A DNA stretch of 64,000 nt from JAPKZH01 sp963715635. GTDB taxonomy: Bacteria; Acidobacteriota; Aminicenantia; Aminicenantales; UBA4085. This document shows positions 35,289 to 42,551 of the stretch, piece by piece. Under the pieces are notes generated by a model. The model saw only the letters and a list, made by a program, of their open reading frames with translations, ran no database searches and was not told where the DNA came from. The translations under genes were made by a program, and so were the position numbers. How positions within the stretch are numbered: position 1 is the first letter of the stretch; the number at the start of each line of letters is the position of its first letter. The stretch covers positions 2,356,001-2,420,000 of the forward strand of contig OY970261.1 of assembly GCA_963715635.1 (NCBI GenBank). Reading direction: 5' to 3'.

Positions 35289-35810
35289 CTACCCTAAAAA
35301 ATTCTCATTATGCGGCCGTTCAGCTATATGCGCTTTAATTTCTCCCCAGGACCAGGGCTCAAATCCGTGGCCATCGACGCCAACGTCAAGGGACTTCCCG
35401 AGCGCCTGAAGCCGGCCGTGGCTGTGCCCGAATAGATGCCAGGAATCAAAGTGGCTCTTATTCCAGACTCTAAGGCAGTAATGGCAAAGGACGACCGCAT
35501 ATCCCTCGATAACGATATCCATGAGATCCGCGATCTGAAGAAAGCGGCCGGAGTATTTCTTTTTCAATTTCTTATCATGTCCTCCTCTGATTAGGATAAT
35601 ATCGCCGTTCAGCCGTTCGATGATGGGCCCCCAGTCCCCCCAGGCAAAATCTCCCAGATGATAGACAAGGTCTCCTTTCCCGACTCTGGCGTTCCACTTG
35701 GCGATCAGGGCCTCGTTCATCTCTGCTATTGAAGCAAACGGGCGTTGGCAAAAATAGATGATATTAGCATGATTGAAGTGCGAGTCTGCCGTAAAATAAA
35801 TATTCTTCAT
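35289..35810 (-). CDS. Metallophosphoesterase of the calcineurin-like superfamily
   Basis: 173 aa. All five metal-binding blocks are visible: FTADSHFNHANI, GDLVYHLGDFAWG, IRGGHDKK, LCHYCLRVW and LFGHSHGR. The third block has GGHD where GNHD is usual, which removes the asparagine ligand. The compact size and second block are typical of small bacterial phosphoesterases with nucleotide substrates. It overlaps the upstream small gene by 4 nt. Its first 30 bp recur in a relic at 39916. Confidence 0.9.
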   Translation of the reverse strand: MKNIYFTADSHFNHANIIYFCQRPFASIAEMNEALIAKWNARVGKGDLVYHLGDFAWGDWGPIIERLNGDIILIRGGHDKKLKKKYSGRFLQIADLMDIVIEGYAVVLCHYCLRVWNKSHFDSWHLFGHSHGRLQALGKSLDVGVDGHGFEPWSWGEIKAHIAERPHNENFLG

Positions 35811-36001
35811 AGCGTAAACCTCCTCAGAGAGCGGCTGGCGACATCGATGAGCACGTCGTTGAGGACGGCCGGGTCGTTTCCAGGGCCGACCGCGACTCCC
35901 CTAATTCGCATATCAATTCCTTGGGCGAGAAGTCGGCGGGCTTTTTCAAACCTGGAGCGGATTCCGTGCAGGTCCGAAAGGGCGACAACTTGCATGATCA
36001 A
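35807..36001 (-). CDS. Small protein of unknown function
   Basis: 64 aa. It begins VVALSDLHGIRSRFEKARRL and continues GIDMRIRGVAVGPGNDPAVL and NDVLIDVASRSLRRF. The start resembles the first metal motif of a phosphoesterase (SDLHG), but the rest does not. It could be a small partner of the phosphoesterase, with which it overlaps, or a fragment. Unrecognised. Confidence 0.45.
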   Translation of the reverse strand: MIMQVVALSDLHGIRSRFEKARRLLAQGIDMRIRGVAVGPGNDPAVLNDVLIDVASRSLRRFTL

Positions 36002-36007
36002 TAGCTT

Positions 36008-36157
36008 TCAAGGCACAAGATCAGGGCTTTCGAGGTAAATAATATCGCGAGATCTGAAGGCTGTCAAAACTGAAGCAGGAATCCAGAGCGCCATGACCGT
36101 CATGTCATCATATCGGCCGGTCCGCGCGGCCGCGTCAAGGATCGCCTGCGGAGCCTC
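36008..36157 (-). pseudogene. C-terminal relic of a PP2C-like (SpoIIE-type) phosphatase
   Basis: Minus-strand reading EAPQAILDAAARTGRYDDMTVMAL then a foreign tail to a stop at 36008. ARTGRYDDMTVMAL matches the last motif of PP2C/SpoIIE phosphatases, where the Asp pair binds metal. Nothing upstream remains. A second relic with 52 nearly identical bases is at 40664-40745. Confidence 0.55.
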
Positions 36158-36589
36158 CTACTCTAAGCTCAAAATTTCCTCGGCCTTGATCAAGAATTGT
36201 TCCGCCCTCTCGATCACAAGGAGGGCGCCTTCTTTCGAAAAACTGTCTCGGTAATCTGCGCCCTCCCGCATTCTCATCGAACCATGAAAGGATTCTGCAA
36301 GATCTACTTCTAACAAACCTCGATCAACGAAGAGTTCCTGGAGCGCAACATAAAGACAAAAATGACTTCTCTCCCTGTAGCTTTTGGAAAATACTAAAGC
36401 GCGAGCTGAATGATACATTGAATAATAGGCTTGGATGGTCGACCACTTGTATCGGCTATGGGCAAACCCTAATTCCGCATCTTCCAGATCGCTTCGGGCT
36501 GAATTCAGTTCCTTATCGACGAGGCGCTTTCCTTGGGGAAAAAGAATGATCTTGCCCCGGTTCAAACAATCTTTGAATTCCTGCCTCAT
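36158..36589 (-). CDS. HEPN-domain protein
   Basis: 143 aa. Helical, with DLEDAELGFAHSRYKWSTIQAYYSMYHSARAL typical of HEPN proteins and RERSHFCLYVAL carrying a candidate Arg-His pair. In HEPN-MNT modules this is an RNase toxin inactivated by the nucleotidyltransferase through modification of a tyrosine. The start overlaps the end of the nucleotidyltransferase gene by 77 nt, more than usual. Confidence 0.85.
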   Translation of the reverse strand: MRQEFKDCLNRGKIILFPQGKRLVDKELNSARSDLEDAELGFAHSRYKWSTIQAYYSMYHSARALVFSKSYRERSHFCLYVALQELFVDRGLLEVDLAESFHGSMRMREGADYRDSFSKEGALLVIERAEQFLIKAEEILSLE

Positions 36590-37154
36590 CCTTCGTCTTG
36601 TCCCAAAGGACTATCCCCTCCCTGACAAGAGACAGGAATTCCCGGTTATCTTTCTCACTTTTGAGCAATTCCACGGGAGAAAGGATCGCGGGCTCGATCT
36701 TAAGGTGTTCGAAGCCTTTCAAAAATTTGTAGCTCCGGATCAGCCGCAACGCCTCTTCCTTATCTTCTGAAATGATGAACAAATCCACGTCGCTTTTGGA
36801 CGAGTCCTCGCCTCTGGCGCAGCTTCCATACAGCACGACTTCCGAGGCGAAGCTTTTCATCTTATCGATAAGAGGCCGGAGCAGGGCAATGGAAATAAAG
36901 ATCTTGAAAGGCTTAAAAATAGGATCTGATTGATTGAAAGAATAAAAAAGCATTTTTCCGATCCGGCGCCGCATCAAGAGGCCCTGAACGGTAAGGTCAT
37001 TCAAGACTCTATTGGCCGATCCATAGCTGATGCCGACTTTCCTGGCAATTTCCCTCTCGTGATATTCCTGATCCGAAAACTTCGCTAGAAAGCTCAAGAC
37101 CTTTTGCTGATTAGTCGAGATAAAGAAATCCTTTTGAGTCGTCGAATTGCTCAT
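36513..37154 (-). CDS. MNT nucleotidyltransferase antitoxin with N-terminal winged helix
   Basis: 213 aa. Residues about 12-70 are a winged helix-turn-helix (QKVLSFLAKFSDQEYHEREI, ARKVGISYGSANRVLNDL). Residues about 100-135 hold the nucleotidyltransferase motif LYGSCARGEDSSKSDVDLFI. A fused DNA-binding domain means it can repress its own operon; tandem palindromes lie at the start codon. It acts with the HEPN protein encoded downstream. Confidence 0.9.
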   Translation of the reverse strand: MSNSTTQKDFFISTNQQKVLSFLAKFSDQEYHEREIARKVGISYGSANRVLNDLTVQGLLMRRRIGKMLFYSFNQSDPIFKPFKIFISIALLRPLIDKMKSFASEVVLYGSCARGEDSSKSDVDLFIISEDKEEALRLIRSYKFLKGFEHLKIEPAILSPVELLKSEKDNREFLSLVREGIVLWDKTKDEAGIQRLFEPGQDHSFSPRKAPRR

Positions 37155-37160
37155 ATTATT

Positions 37161-37191
37161 GAGTATATACTCATTATAATGAGCATGTCAA
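37161..37191. promoter_or_regulatory. Promoter and overlapping palindromes of the HEPN-MNT locus
   Basis: Minus strand: TTGACA (37191-37186), 16-nt spacer, TATATA (37169-37164). Two perfect palindromes overlap it, CTCATTATAATGAG (37170-37183) and GAGTATATACTC (37161-37172). The start ATG at 37154 is only about 10 nt past the -10 box, so translation may be leaderless. Confidence 0.6.
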
Positions 37192-37204
37192 CATGTGTTT
37201 TCCA

Positions 37205-37300
37205 GTTCCACCCCTCACTCCTCCTTTTGTTTTTTTGTTCCTCTGTCCACCGCGATTCAAAATCGAGCATACGCGACCGGGCGGTTTCGGGAGCCGAGCT
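37205..37300 (-). repeat. Degraded copy of the 27.26-27.35 kb gene end
   Basis: Shares blocks such as CGATTCAAAATCG and CGACCGGGCGGTTTCG with 27258-27350. The minus strand reads ETARSRMLDFESRWTEE without a stop at the old place, so the coding sense has been lost. Confidence 0.5.
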
Positions 37301-37315
37301 AAGGAAGTCCTAATG

Positions 37316-37344
37316 TTGACATCGGTTTACAACCGGGATTATCA
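37316..37344 (+). promoter_or_regulatory. Promoter of the PH-like membrane protein gene
   Basis: TTGACA at 37316-37321, 17-nt spacer, TTATCA at 37339-37344; ribosome site TTGGAGG follows before the ATG at 37368. Confidence 0.5.
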
Positions 37345-37367
37345 TTTTTTTTGGAGGATAAATAGAT

Positions 37368-37874
37368 ATGGACCTGATCATTTTCGAAGACAGCATCAAA
37401 TATGATGCATGGGTTAAGCCTTTGCTGGTGTTCCCTTTTGTTTTGCTTATTGTTCTAGGGATTTTGTTCTATATCGATGCCCATGATTCGGATATCTTTC
37501 CTAAAGAACCCGCGACAGAATCAAAGACAGCCTCTGCAGTCCTATTTGGTTCAATAGTTTTTGTCCTGGCCATCTATTGGCTTGTTCTGCCGCGCAAAAT
37601 TTTTGTCGCTCAAGAAGGGATCAAGATAAAATTTAGCGGTATTTCCTGGAATATTCCGTATCGGACCATCAAATCCGTCAAGCCTGCGGAGGGATTAATC
37701 GTCTGGTGGGCACATAGTTTTATCACTTCTTATGGGAGCCAAATAGAAATTGTCAGGAAGAATAGATTGAAGATCAGAGTCTGTCCCAGCCGGCGAGATG
37801 AATTTCTGCGCCATGCGAACAAGGCTCTTGAAGATTGGACGCATATCCACCGGTTTGGCAGCGATCTCGGCTAA
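37368..37874 (+). CDS. Membrane protein of unknown function
   Basis: 168 aa. Two transmembrane helices (PLLVFPFVLLIVLGILFYI at about 18-36 and ASAVLFGSIVFVLAIYWLVL at about 55-75). The cytosolic end reads FVAQEGIKIKFSGISWNIPY, RTIKSVKPAEGL and ends in a helix, the strand order of a small bacterial PH (bPH2-like) domain. Function unknown. Confidence 0.7.
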   Translation: MDLIIFEDSIKYDAWVKPLLVFPFVLLIVLGILFYIDAHDSDIFPKEPATESKTASAVLFGSIVFVLAIYWLVLPRKIFVAQEGIKIKFSGISWNIPYRTIKSVKPAEGLIVWWAHSFITSYGSQIEIVRKNRLKIRVCPSRRDEFLRHANKALEDWTHIHRFGSDLG

Positions 37875-37896
37875 ATTGGTCTGCCCTAAACTAGGC

Positions 37897-37925
37897 TTGA
37901 CATCCATTGTCAAGTGAAGTTCAAT
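37897..37925 (+). promoter_or_regulatory. Shared-type promoter upstream of the four-helix membrane protein
   Basis: TTGACA at 37897-37902, 17-nt spacer, TTCAAT at 37920-37925. GGC-TTGACA-TCCAT-TGTCAA is identical in this core to the promoter at 29.9 kb. Confidence 0.6.
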
Positions 37926-37963
37926 AATTTCATCAAAAATCGAGAAGGGGAACGGAGTTCAGC

Positions 37964-38434
37964 ATGGACAAAGAAACCGCTTCACGGCGATTGGCTTACA
38001 TAGCAATCGGGCTGGTTATTGGAGTGACTGCCTTGTGGGCCTTTTGGTTCTTGCCTCGGTTGGTTGCCCATCCGCAGGCAATTGCTCAAGGTGTGGCTCG
38101 CTCTTCCAAGGTCTTTTTTGGCTTCCGGCTTGCGGCCGTTGTTGTCTTATTGGCCTATCTCATTCTCAGGCGGCATGCCGGCAGGATGATCAAAGCGCTT
38201 CTGTATCTCGCCGTCATCCTGTTCTTTTTGCATGATTTCATGGTCATTGGCGAAGCTCCTTATTATTTGGAGCACTATAGCGGGCTTCAAACAGTGGCGA
38301 CCTTGATGTTGGTTTGTTTTGGAGTTGATCTGATTGCTGGAATTCTGGCCATAATAGTGTGGCATATACGAAGACAGATCTTCAAACCGGAGCATGCCAA
38401 GACCCTCGAAGACTATAAGAATTCCCTACACTGA
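37964..38434 (+). CDS. Small integral membrane protein
   Basis: 156 aa, GGGGAACGGAG upstream. Four hydrophobic segments: LAYIAIGLVIGVTALWAFWF, LAAVVVLLAYLILRR, ALLYLAVILFFLHDFMVI and LMLVCFGVDLIAGILAIIVW. No family recognised. It has its own shared-type promoter. Confidence 0.7.
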   Translation: MDKETASRRLAYIAIGLVIGVTALWAFWFLPRLVAHPQAIAQGVARSSKVFFGFRLAAVVVLLAYLILRRHAGRMIKALLYLAVILFFLHDFMVIGEAPYYLEHYSGLQTVATLMLVCFGVDLIAGILAIIVWHIRRQIFKPEHAKTLEDYKNSLH

Positions 38435-38592
38435 GCGGGATCGACAAATCAATCGAGGATTATCTAGATAAACGAAAGCCGGGCATATTCCGGAGATAGT
38501 CCAGAAATAGGGCATCATCTAACGAACATTATTTGACACTCGCTTTCTGATTAGGTATCGGTCAGATCAATTCGCACTGGGGTGAACTTATC

Positions 38593-38621
38593 TTGACAAG
38601 AGCTGTCGGGCGAAGTCTAAT
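38593..38621 (+). promoter_or_regulatory. Promoter of the DUF1579 gene
   Basis: TTGACA at 38593-38598, 17-nt spacer with GCTGTCGGG, TCTAAT at 38616-38621. It resembles the shared type but its palindrome is weaker (TTGACA-N5-TGTCGG). Confidence 0.55.
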
Positions 38622-38642
38622 AATCCAAACAAAGAGGGATAA

Positions 38643-39149
38643 ATGAAACGCATTGTTTTTGGCGTTTGTATCGTCGTCTTGGTCTTTTCATTCGCCGCTC
38701 AGGCACAAGTCCCCGGCCAGCCCGGTCCGGAACATAAAAAACTTGAGGTTTGGGCGGGAAACTGGACTGTTCAGGGGGAGGCTAAGGACAACCCATCAGG
38801 TCCCCCTTATAAGGTCAATTGGACCATGCAGGGCGAGTGGCTGCCGGGAGGTTTTTTCTTGCTTATTAATGGCTCAGCCAAGTATTCAGACAGGGAGTTC
38901 CGTTGGCTGGAAGTTCTTGGTTACGACCCTGTCAAGAAGGCCCATATTGGGTATGTCTTCTGGTTACAATGGGGAGGCAGGGCAACCTATACGATGACAT
39001 TTAAAGACAGAAGCATTTTAACTGGGGGCCAAGGTTGGCGGCAGGAGTGGAAATTTTCTCCTGATGGGATGTCTCTCACGGGAAAGAGGGAACGTGAACA
39101 GGATGGCAAGTGGTGGACTGCATTTGATGTTAAGGGAATCAAGAAATAG
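38643..39149 (+). CDS. Exported DUF1579 protein
   Basis: 168 aa, AGAGGG upstream. Signal peptide in residues 1-21 (RIVFGVCIVVLVFSFAAQA). PGPEHKKLEVWAGNWTVQGEA and GEWLPGGFFLLINGSAKYSD begin a lipocalin-like beta barrel, with EVLGYDPVKKAHIGYVFW and the tail WKFSPDGMSLTGKRE. DUF1579 proteins are secreted and of unknown role. A REP-like hairpin follows the stop. Confidence 0.85.
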   Translation: MKRIVFGVCIVVLVFSFAAQAQVPGQPGPEHKKLEVWAGNWTVQGEAKDNPSGPPYKVNWTMQGEWLPGGFFLLINGSAKYSDREFRWLEVLGYDPVKKAHIGYVFWLQWGGRATYTMTFKDRSILTGGQGWRQEWKFSPDGMSLTGKREREQDGKWWTAFDVKGIKK

Positions 39150-39170
39150 GGGACATCACCGAACGTAATC

Positions 39171-39238
39171 CGGGGTCAAAGCTACTCTTTGCTCACTCGC
39201 CCCTGGAAAAAGATGAGTAATGAGTAGCTTTGACCCCG
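39171..39238. repeat. REP-like long palindrome, copy 2
   Basis: Arms 39171-39195 and 39214-39238 (25 nt, two mismatches; outer part CGGGGTCAAAGCTACTC) around a loop with CCCTGGAAAAA. Related to 30034-30103: outer GGGGTCAAA and loop are conserved, middle bases covary between arms. Confidence 0.85.
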
Positions 39239-39298
39239 ATTCTTAAAGTTTCAGTAAGGGGAGGATCAAAGGCGCTGCAAAGTGCCGCCTGCCCCCTT

Positions 39299-39813
39299 TT
39301 ATTTCCCATTCGCTTTGAACCCGTCGTGAAACACAACGATTCCCTGCGGAACATGCCTGTCCAAAGGCAAGGCAAGAAAGACCTCTTGCGGAACTCCCTC
39401 ATGGATAAGCCCATGAATGTTTCTGAATCCGAACCGTTTATAATATTCTGGATCCCCACGAGGCAGCAACCTCCAGCATTCAAGCCTTTCAGAATTGACA
39501 GCCCCTGCCGTATTAGCGCTTTGCCAATGCCTTGTCGCTGGTACTCCGGCAACACCGACACAGGCCCAAGCCCATACCAGTTCTGGGTGCCGTCCGAAAT
39601 CGTCACTCGGGAGAAGGCTACGTGTCCGACCACGCGACCATTCAACTCCGCAACGAGCGAGACGATAAGAGCTTTAGCGGCGCGTAGCGCAGCAACGATG
39701 AACTGCTCGGTTTGATTACTTATCCCCAGTGTCTTAAAAGCAGCGGCAGTGATCTCGGCTATGGCGCTGATATCGGCGGCTGTTTCTTGCCTGATGACAA
39801 TCTGGTGCTCCAC
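39299..39813 (-). pseudogene. GNAT N-acetyltransferase with single-base frameshift
   Basis: The first 125 codons encode a YhbS-like GNAT domain: IRQETAADISAIAEITAAAF, then LGPVSVLPEYQRQGIGKALI with the acetyl-CoA loop. At the G run 39454-39457 one base is missing. The other frame then gives DPEYYKRFGFRNIHGL, LALPLDRHVPQGIVVFHDG and a natural stop at 39299. Without the repair the protein ends in unrelated residues. Confidence 0.88.
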
Positions 39814-39915
39814 GGTATCTGACTTCCTTTTTTAGTTGGCCAACAATGACCGCCAGGTTATAAAACTGCAAAGGCACATATAATATAGACTATACAGAAC
39901 GTCACATAAGGCTTA

Positions 39916-39964
39916 TGATTGAAGTGCGAGTCTGCCGTAAAATAAATATTCTTCATAGCGTAAT
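39916..39964. repeat. 49-bp exact copy of the phosphoesterase gene start
   Basis: Identical to 35769-35817, which spans the start codon and first 13 codons of the metallophosphoesterase. Here it is followed by unrelated sequence and then the VapC gene, so it is a relic fragment. Confidence 0.85.
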
Positions 39965-39989
39965 CCTTATAAAGAAATGGCGTGATAAA

Positions 39990-40391
39990 TCATCCCTTCT
40001 TGTACCGTTTTAAAGGCAAATGGTTGGCGATGGCTTCGAAATGGCGGTCATTGTCAATCAACACAAGATTGTTTTCGATGCACTGTGATCCAATCAAGAG
40101 ATCGTTGAAGGGAACGGAAATGCCTTTTTTCTTCAAGAAAAATCCGTGGCCGCCGGCGCCGATAAAAGCAGATCGTTTGAGTTCCAAGACATGAAGTCCA
40201 TCCATATAGAAAGAAAGGAACTCTTTTTCTTTCTCCGTCCGCGCTCCGATCATCAATTCGGCGATAATAATCCAGTTGACAAAGACACGATTTTCTTTAA
40301 TAAGAGCCTCGACAAGATCCGACAGCGCCGAGACCGTGCCTCTGAAATATTCGATCCAAACGCTCGTATCGATGAAATATGATTTCGTCAT
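39990..40391 (-). CDS. vapC: VapC-family PIN toxin
   Basis: 133 aa. YFIDTSVWIEYFRG (Asp), IIIAELMIGAR (Glu), FNDLLIGSQCIENNLVLIDNDRHF (Asp, Asp) are the PIN acids. VSVPFNDLLI-like spacing is standard for VapC. It overlaps the antitoxin stop by 4 nt. Confidence 0.93.
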   Translation of the reverse strand: MTKSYFIDTSVWIEYFRGTVSALSDLVEALIKENRVFVNWIIIAELMIGARTEKEKEFLSFYMDGLHVLELKRSAFIGAGGHGFFLKKKGISVPFNDLLIGSQCIENNLVLIDNDRHFEAIANHLPLKRYKKG

Positions 40392-40588
40392 ATCATATCC
40401 TTGCCTCGCAGGCCTTCGAGATCGAGGTCCAGCTTGATCTTCCCTCGCAGTTCCAACAACTTGTCTCGTTTAGCTTTTTTAAGCATCGCCTCGAGGGACG
40501 TTCGGATAAGCAGTGTCTTGTTTTTAACGCCGATGGTCTTAATAAGCTCACTCATGAGATCGTCCGGAAGGTTCAAGGTTATTCTCAT
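40388..40588 (-). CDS. vapB: VapB-type antitoxin
   Basis: 66 aa. MRITLNLPDDLMSELIKTIG and KNKTLLIRTSLEAMLKKAKR form a ribbon-helix-helix domain; the end (KIKLDLDLEGLRGKDM) is the toxin-binding tail of type II VapB. Ribosome site AGGAG. Direct repeats upstream. Confidence 0.88.
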   Translation of the reverse strand: MRITLNLPDDLMSELIKTIGVKNKTLLIRTSLEAMLKKAKRDKLLELRGKIKLDLDLEGLRGKDMI

Positions 40589-40599
40589 GCATATCTCCT

Positions 40600-40634
40600 A
40601 TACATATTCTAAATACATATATGAGATATGTCAA
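40600..40634 (-). promoter_or_regulatory. Promoter and direct-repeat operator of VapBC at 40 kb
   Basis: TTGACA (40634-40629) with TAGAAT 17 nt downstream on the minus strand. Two copies of ATATGTAT (plus-strand positions 40600-40607 and 40613-40620), 13 bp apart, overlap the -10 box. Confidence 0.55.
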
Positions 40635-40663
40635 GAAGCGATGAATTGAGGGCATCTCCCCAA

Positions 40664-40745
40664 TCACCCGATCCGGAGTGCCACGGCCGTCATGTCATCT
40701 TATCGGCCGGTCCGCGCGGCCGCGTCAAGGATCGCCTGCGGGACC
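40664..40745 (-). pseudogene. Second PP2C-like C-terminal relic
   Basis: Minus strand EVPQAILDAAARTGR, then a TAA in place of the Tyr codon, then DDMTAVALRIG and TGA. It shares 52 of 53 bases with 36099-36151. The region 40746-40867 has no gene I can support. Confidence 0.6.
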
Positions 40746-40867
40746 TCGGAAATAGGCCACCTGAGCTTGGGGATCTTTGATCATTCGCTCGAAGAACCGG
40801 ACTACGTGATGCGCCGCCTGCTGGGCGTTGCCAGCAACGTCGCATACTGCCGCGTTATACTCAATCC

Positions 40868-41578
40868 CTATCTAGGAGGCATCTGATTCCATAGACGGCC
40901 TTCAAGAAGCCGCCCGCGTTTCTTCTTGTTTACACCACCCCACTGTTTGAAGAAAAACGGAATATTTGACGTTTGACATTTCCCTTTGATATCCATGACC
41001 CAATCTTCATTCAACGGCCGGGCGCCGGGGCCGGACTCGCCGCCGACGATGACCCAATCAATGCCTATCAGATCTAATTCCGCTATCGGCTCGAGCAATG
41101 GCTCCATCGAAATAAATTTTATGGATGCTCGAGTCTTTTTGAGGTGCTCAATGCGGAAAGCGCACTTGCGGTCTTCGACTGTGACGCCCATCCAGATATT
41201 GTTCGCCCAAGGAAGGTCTGGACTCATTCGGCTAAGGCGATCCGAGCGTTTTGTGAGTATTTGGAAACGATGCCAAAAAGCTCGATTCATCACATCGAAA
41301 ATACGAAAGATGAAACCATCAGGGATTTTTTCGTGGAAGAGATCGCTCATAGAGTTTACAAATATTATTTTTGGCTTACGCCACTTTAAGGGAAGCGTCA
41401 ACAATTCTTCATGAAGAGCAACCTCAAAGCCGTTTGCATAATTCGGCACCCCCACAGCTTTAAGCCTTTGCGCCATCCGTTCGGCATAGCAGTTTGCGCA
41501 GCCGGCGCTAATTTTGGAACAACCCGTAACAGGATTCCAGGTTGACTCCGTCCATTCTATCGAAGAATTAAGAGCCAT
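40868..41578 (-). CDS. DUF5131 (phage Gp37/Gp68-type three-Cys motif) protein
   Basis: 236 aa from the ATG at 41578; a TTG three codons earlier is possible. IEWTESTWNPVTGCSKISAG and CANCYAE contain the three cysteines (C-x6-C-x2-C), and the C-terminal VIVGGESGPGARPLNEDWV and FFFKQWGG are family hallmarks. The fold is radical-SAM-like; the cysteines likely hold an Fe-S cluster. The family has no established reaction, but it is known to travel with TcmP, which is encoded just upstream. Last gene of the operon. Confidence 0.93.
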   Translation of the reverse strand: MALNSSIEWTESTWNPVTGCSKISAGCANCYAERMAQRLKAVGVPNYANGFEVALHEELLTLPLKWRKPKIIFVNSMSDLFHEKIPDGFIFRIFDVMNRAFWHRFQILTKRSDRLSRMSPDLPWANNIWMGVTVEDRKCAFRIEHLKKTRASIKFISMEPLLEPIAELDLIGIDWVIVGGESGPGARPLNEDWVMDIKGKCQTSNIPFFFKQWGGVNKKKRGRLLEGRLWNQMPPR

Positions 41579-41636
41579 ATTTTTCAATAGGTACTGAGCG
41601 TTCTATCCATGCTTATAATACTGTCACAATAATTTT

Positions 41637-42542
41637 TCAATCCCATCTAATTGTCCTTTGCCCATCCGCGCCAATATTTAAAAGGTTATTCCATATTTGC
41701 TGCGCGACAGGATGCTTCGAAGCGAGGATTAGCACATACAATTCAACTGCTTTAGTATTTCTTACGGAAACACCTGGAAGAGATGCCCATAAATTGTCTC
41801 GCGAATCCTTTGTTTTTAATCCGTCTTCAGGAAATCCAATCTTCATCAACTGTGTTTTATAGATATCTAACAGTAAACCGAGCGTCTTTCCTCCCTTAAA
41901 ATCAAGGATTTTTTCTCTCCATTGTCCTGTTCCCAAGAAATCGTCAAGGGTACCATATTCATTTTCTTTCCATTTTGATAAGTTCCTTTTTATAGCTCCG
42001 ATAGGAAAATGAATTAAGAAATCTAAATGGGTCAATTCCGCAAGTAATTTCAACGTCGAAAACTTTAACGCATCAAGTCCGAATGGATCAACGAACACAA
42101 AATGATATCTGTAGCTTTTTCCTCTTAGGATTTTCATAAGCTCCTGAACATAAACATTAGCATCGTCACACTTAAAGGAGCACGCATTGGAACCAATCAA
42201 TCTTTTCTCAAGAGCCTTAACGTTCGGTTCATGTATGTCGATATAAATATACTCGCTAAATGGAACTTTTTGATATTTGTATACCCTCAGGGCACCGCCG
42301 TCAATTTCCTTTTGCTTTCTTCGGATAATACAGCGGCCGGGCCCAGCAAACAAATCTATATAAATGCTATTGCCTTGATCAGTATATTTTTTTCTTGCCC
42401 AGCGCGTTGCATCGATATATCTTTCTAAAAAAAAATATTTTTCTTCAACCCAAGGGCCAACGCACTGAACGGGCAGCAAGTCCGAGCCTAACTCATAACA
42501 ATTCCCATAAGGATCTCTGCAATTATTGCCGCAAATTTTCAT
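41637..42542 (-). CDS. tcmP: Three-Cys-motif partner protein TcmP
   Basis: 301 aa. The N-terminus (DPYGNCYELGSDLLPVQCVG, PWVEEKYFFLERYIDATR) and IYIDLFAGPGRC match TcmP. The LFAGPG loop resembles motif I of a class I methyltransferase, and FVFVDPFG is in the place of motif IV. Thus it may modify a nucleic acid, an inference. It sits 9 nt after the glycosylase gene and 58 nt before the DUF5131 ORF start. Confidence 0.92.
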   Translation of the reverse strand: MKICGNNCRDPYGNCYELGSDLLPVQCVGPWVEEKYFFLERYIDATRWARKKYTDQGNSIYIDLFAGPGRCIIRRKQKEIDGGALRVYKYQKVPFSEYIYIDIHEPNVKALEKRLIGSNACSFKCDDANVYVQELMKILRGKSYRYHFVFVDPFGLDALKFSTLKLLAELTHLDFLIHFPIGAIKRNLSKWKENEYGTLDDFLGTGQWREKILDFKGGKTLGLLLDIYKTQLMKIGFPEDGLKTKDSRDNLWASLPGVSVRNTKAVELYVLILASKHPVAQQIWNNLLNIGADGQRTIRWD

Positions 42543-42551
42543 CCGATATTC

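Noticed and set aside
40692..40886. 64-aa plus-strand frame
   Set aside because: Mostly antisense to the PP2C relic and without start signals.
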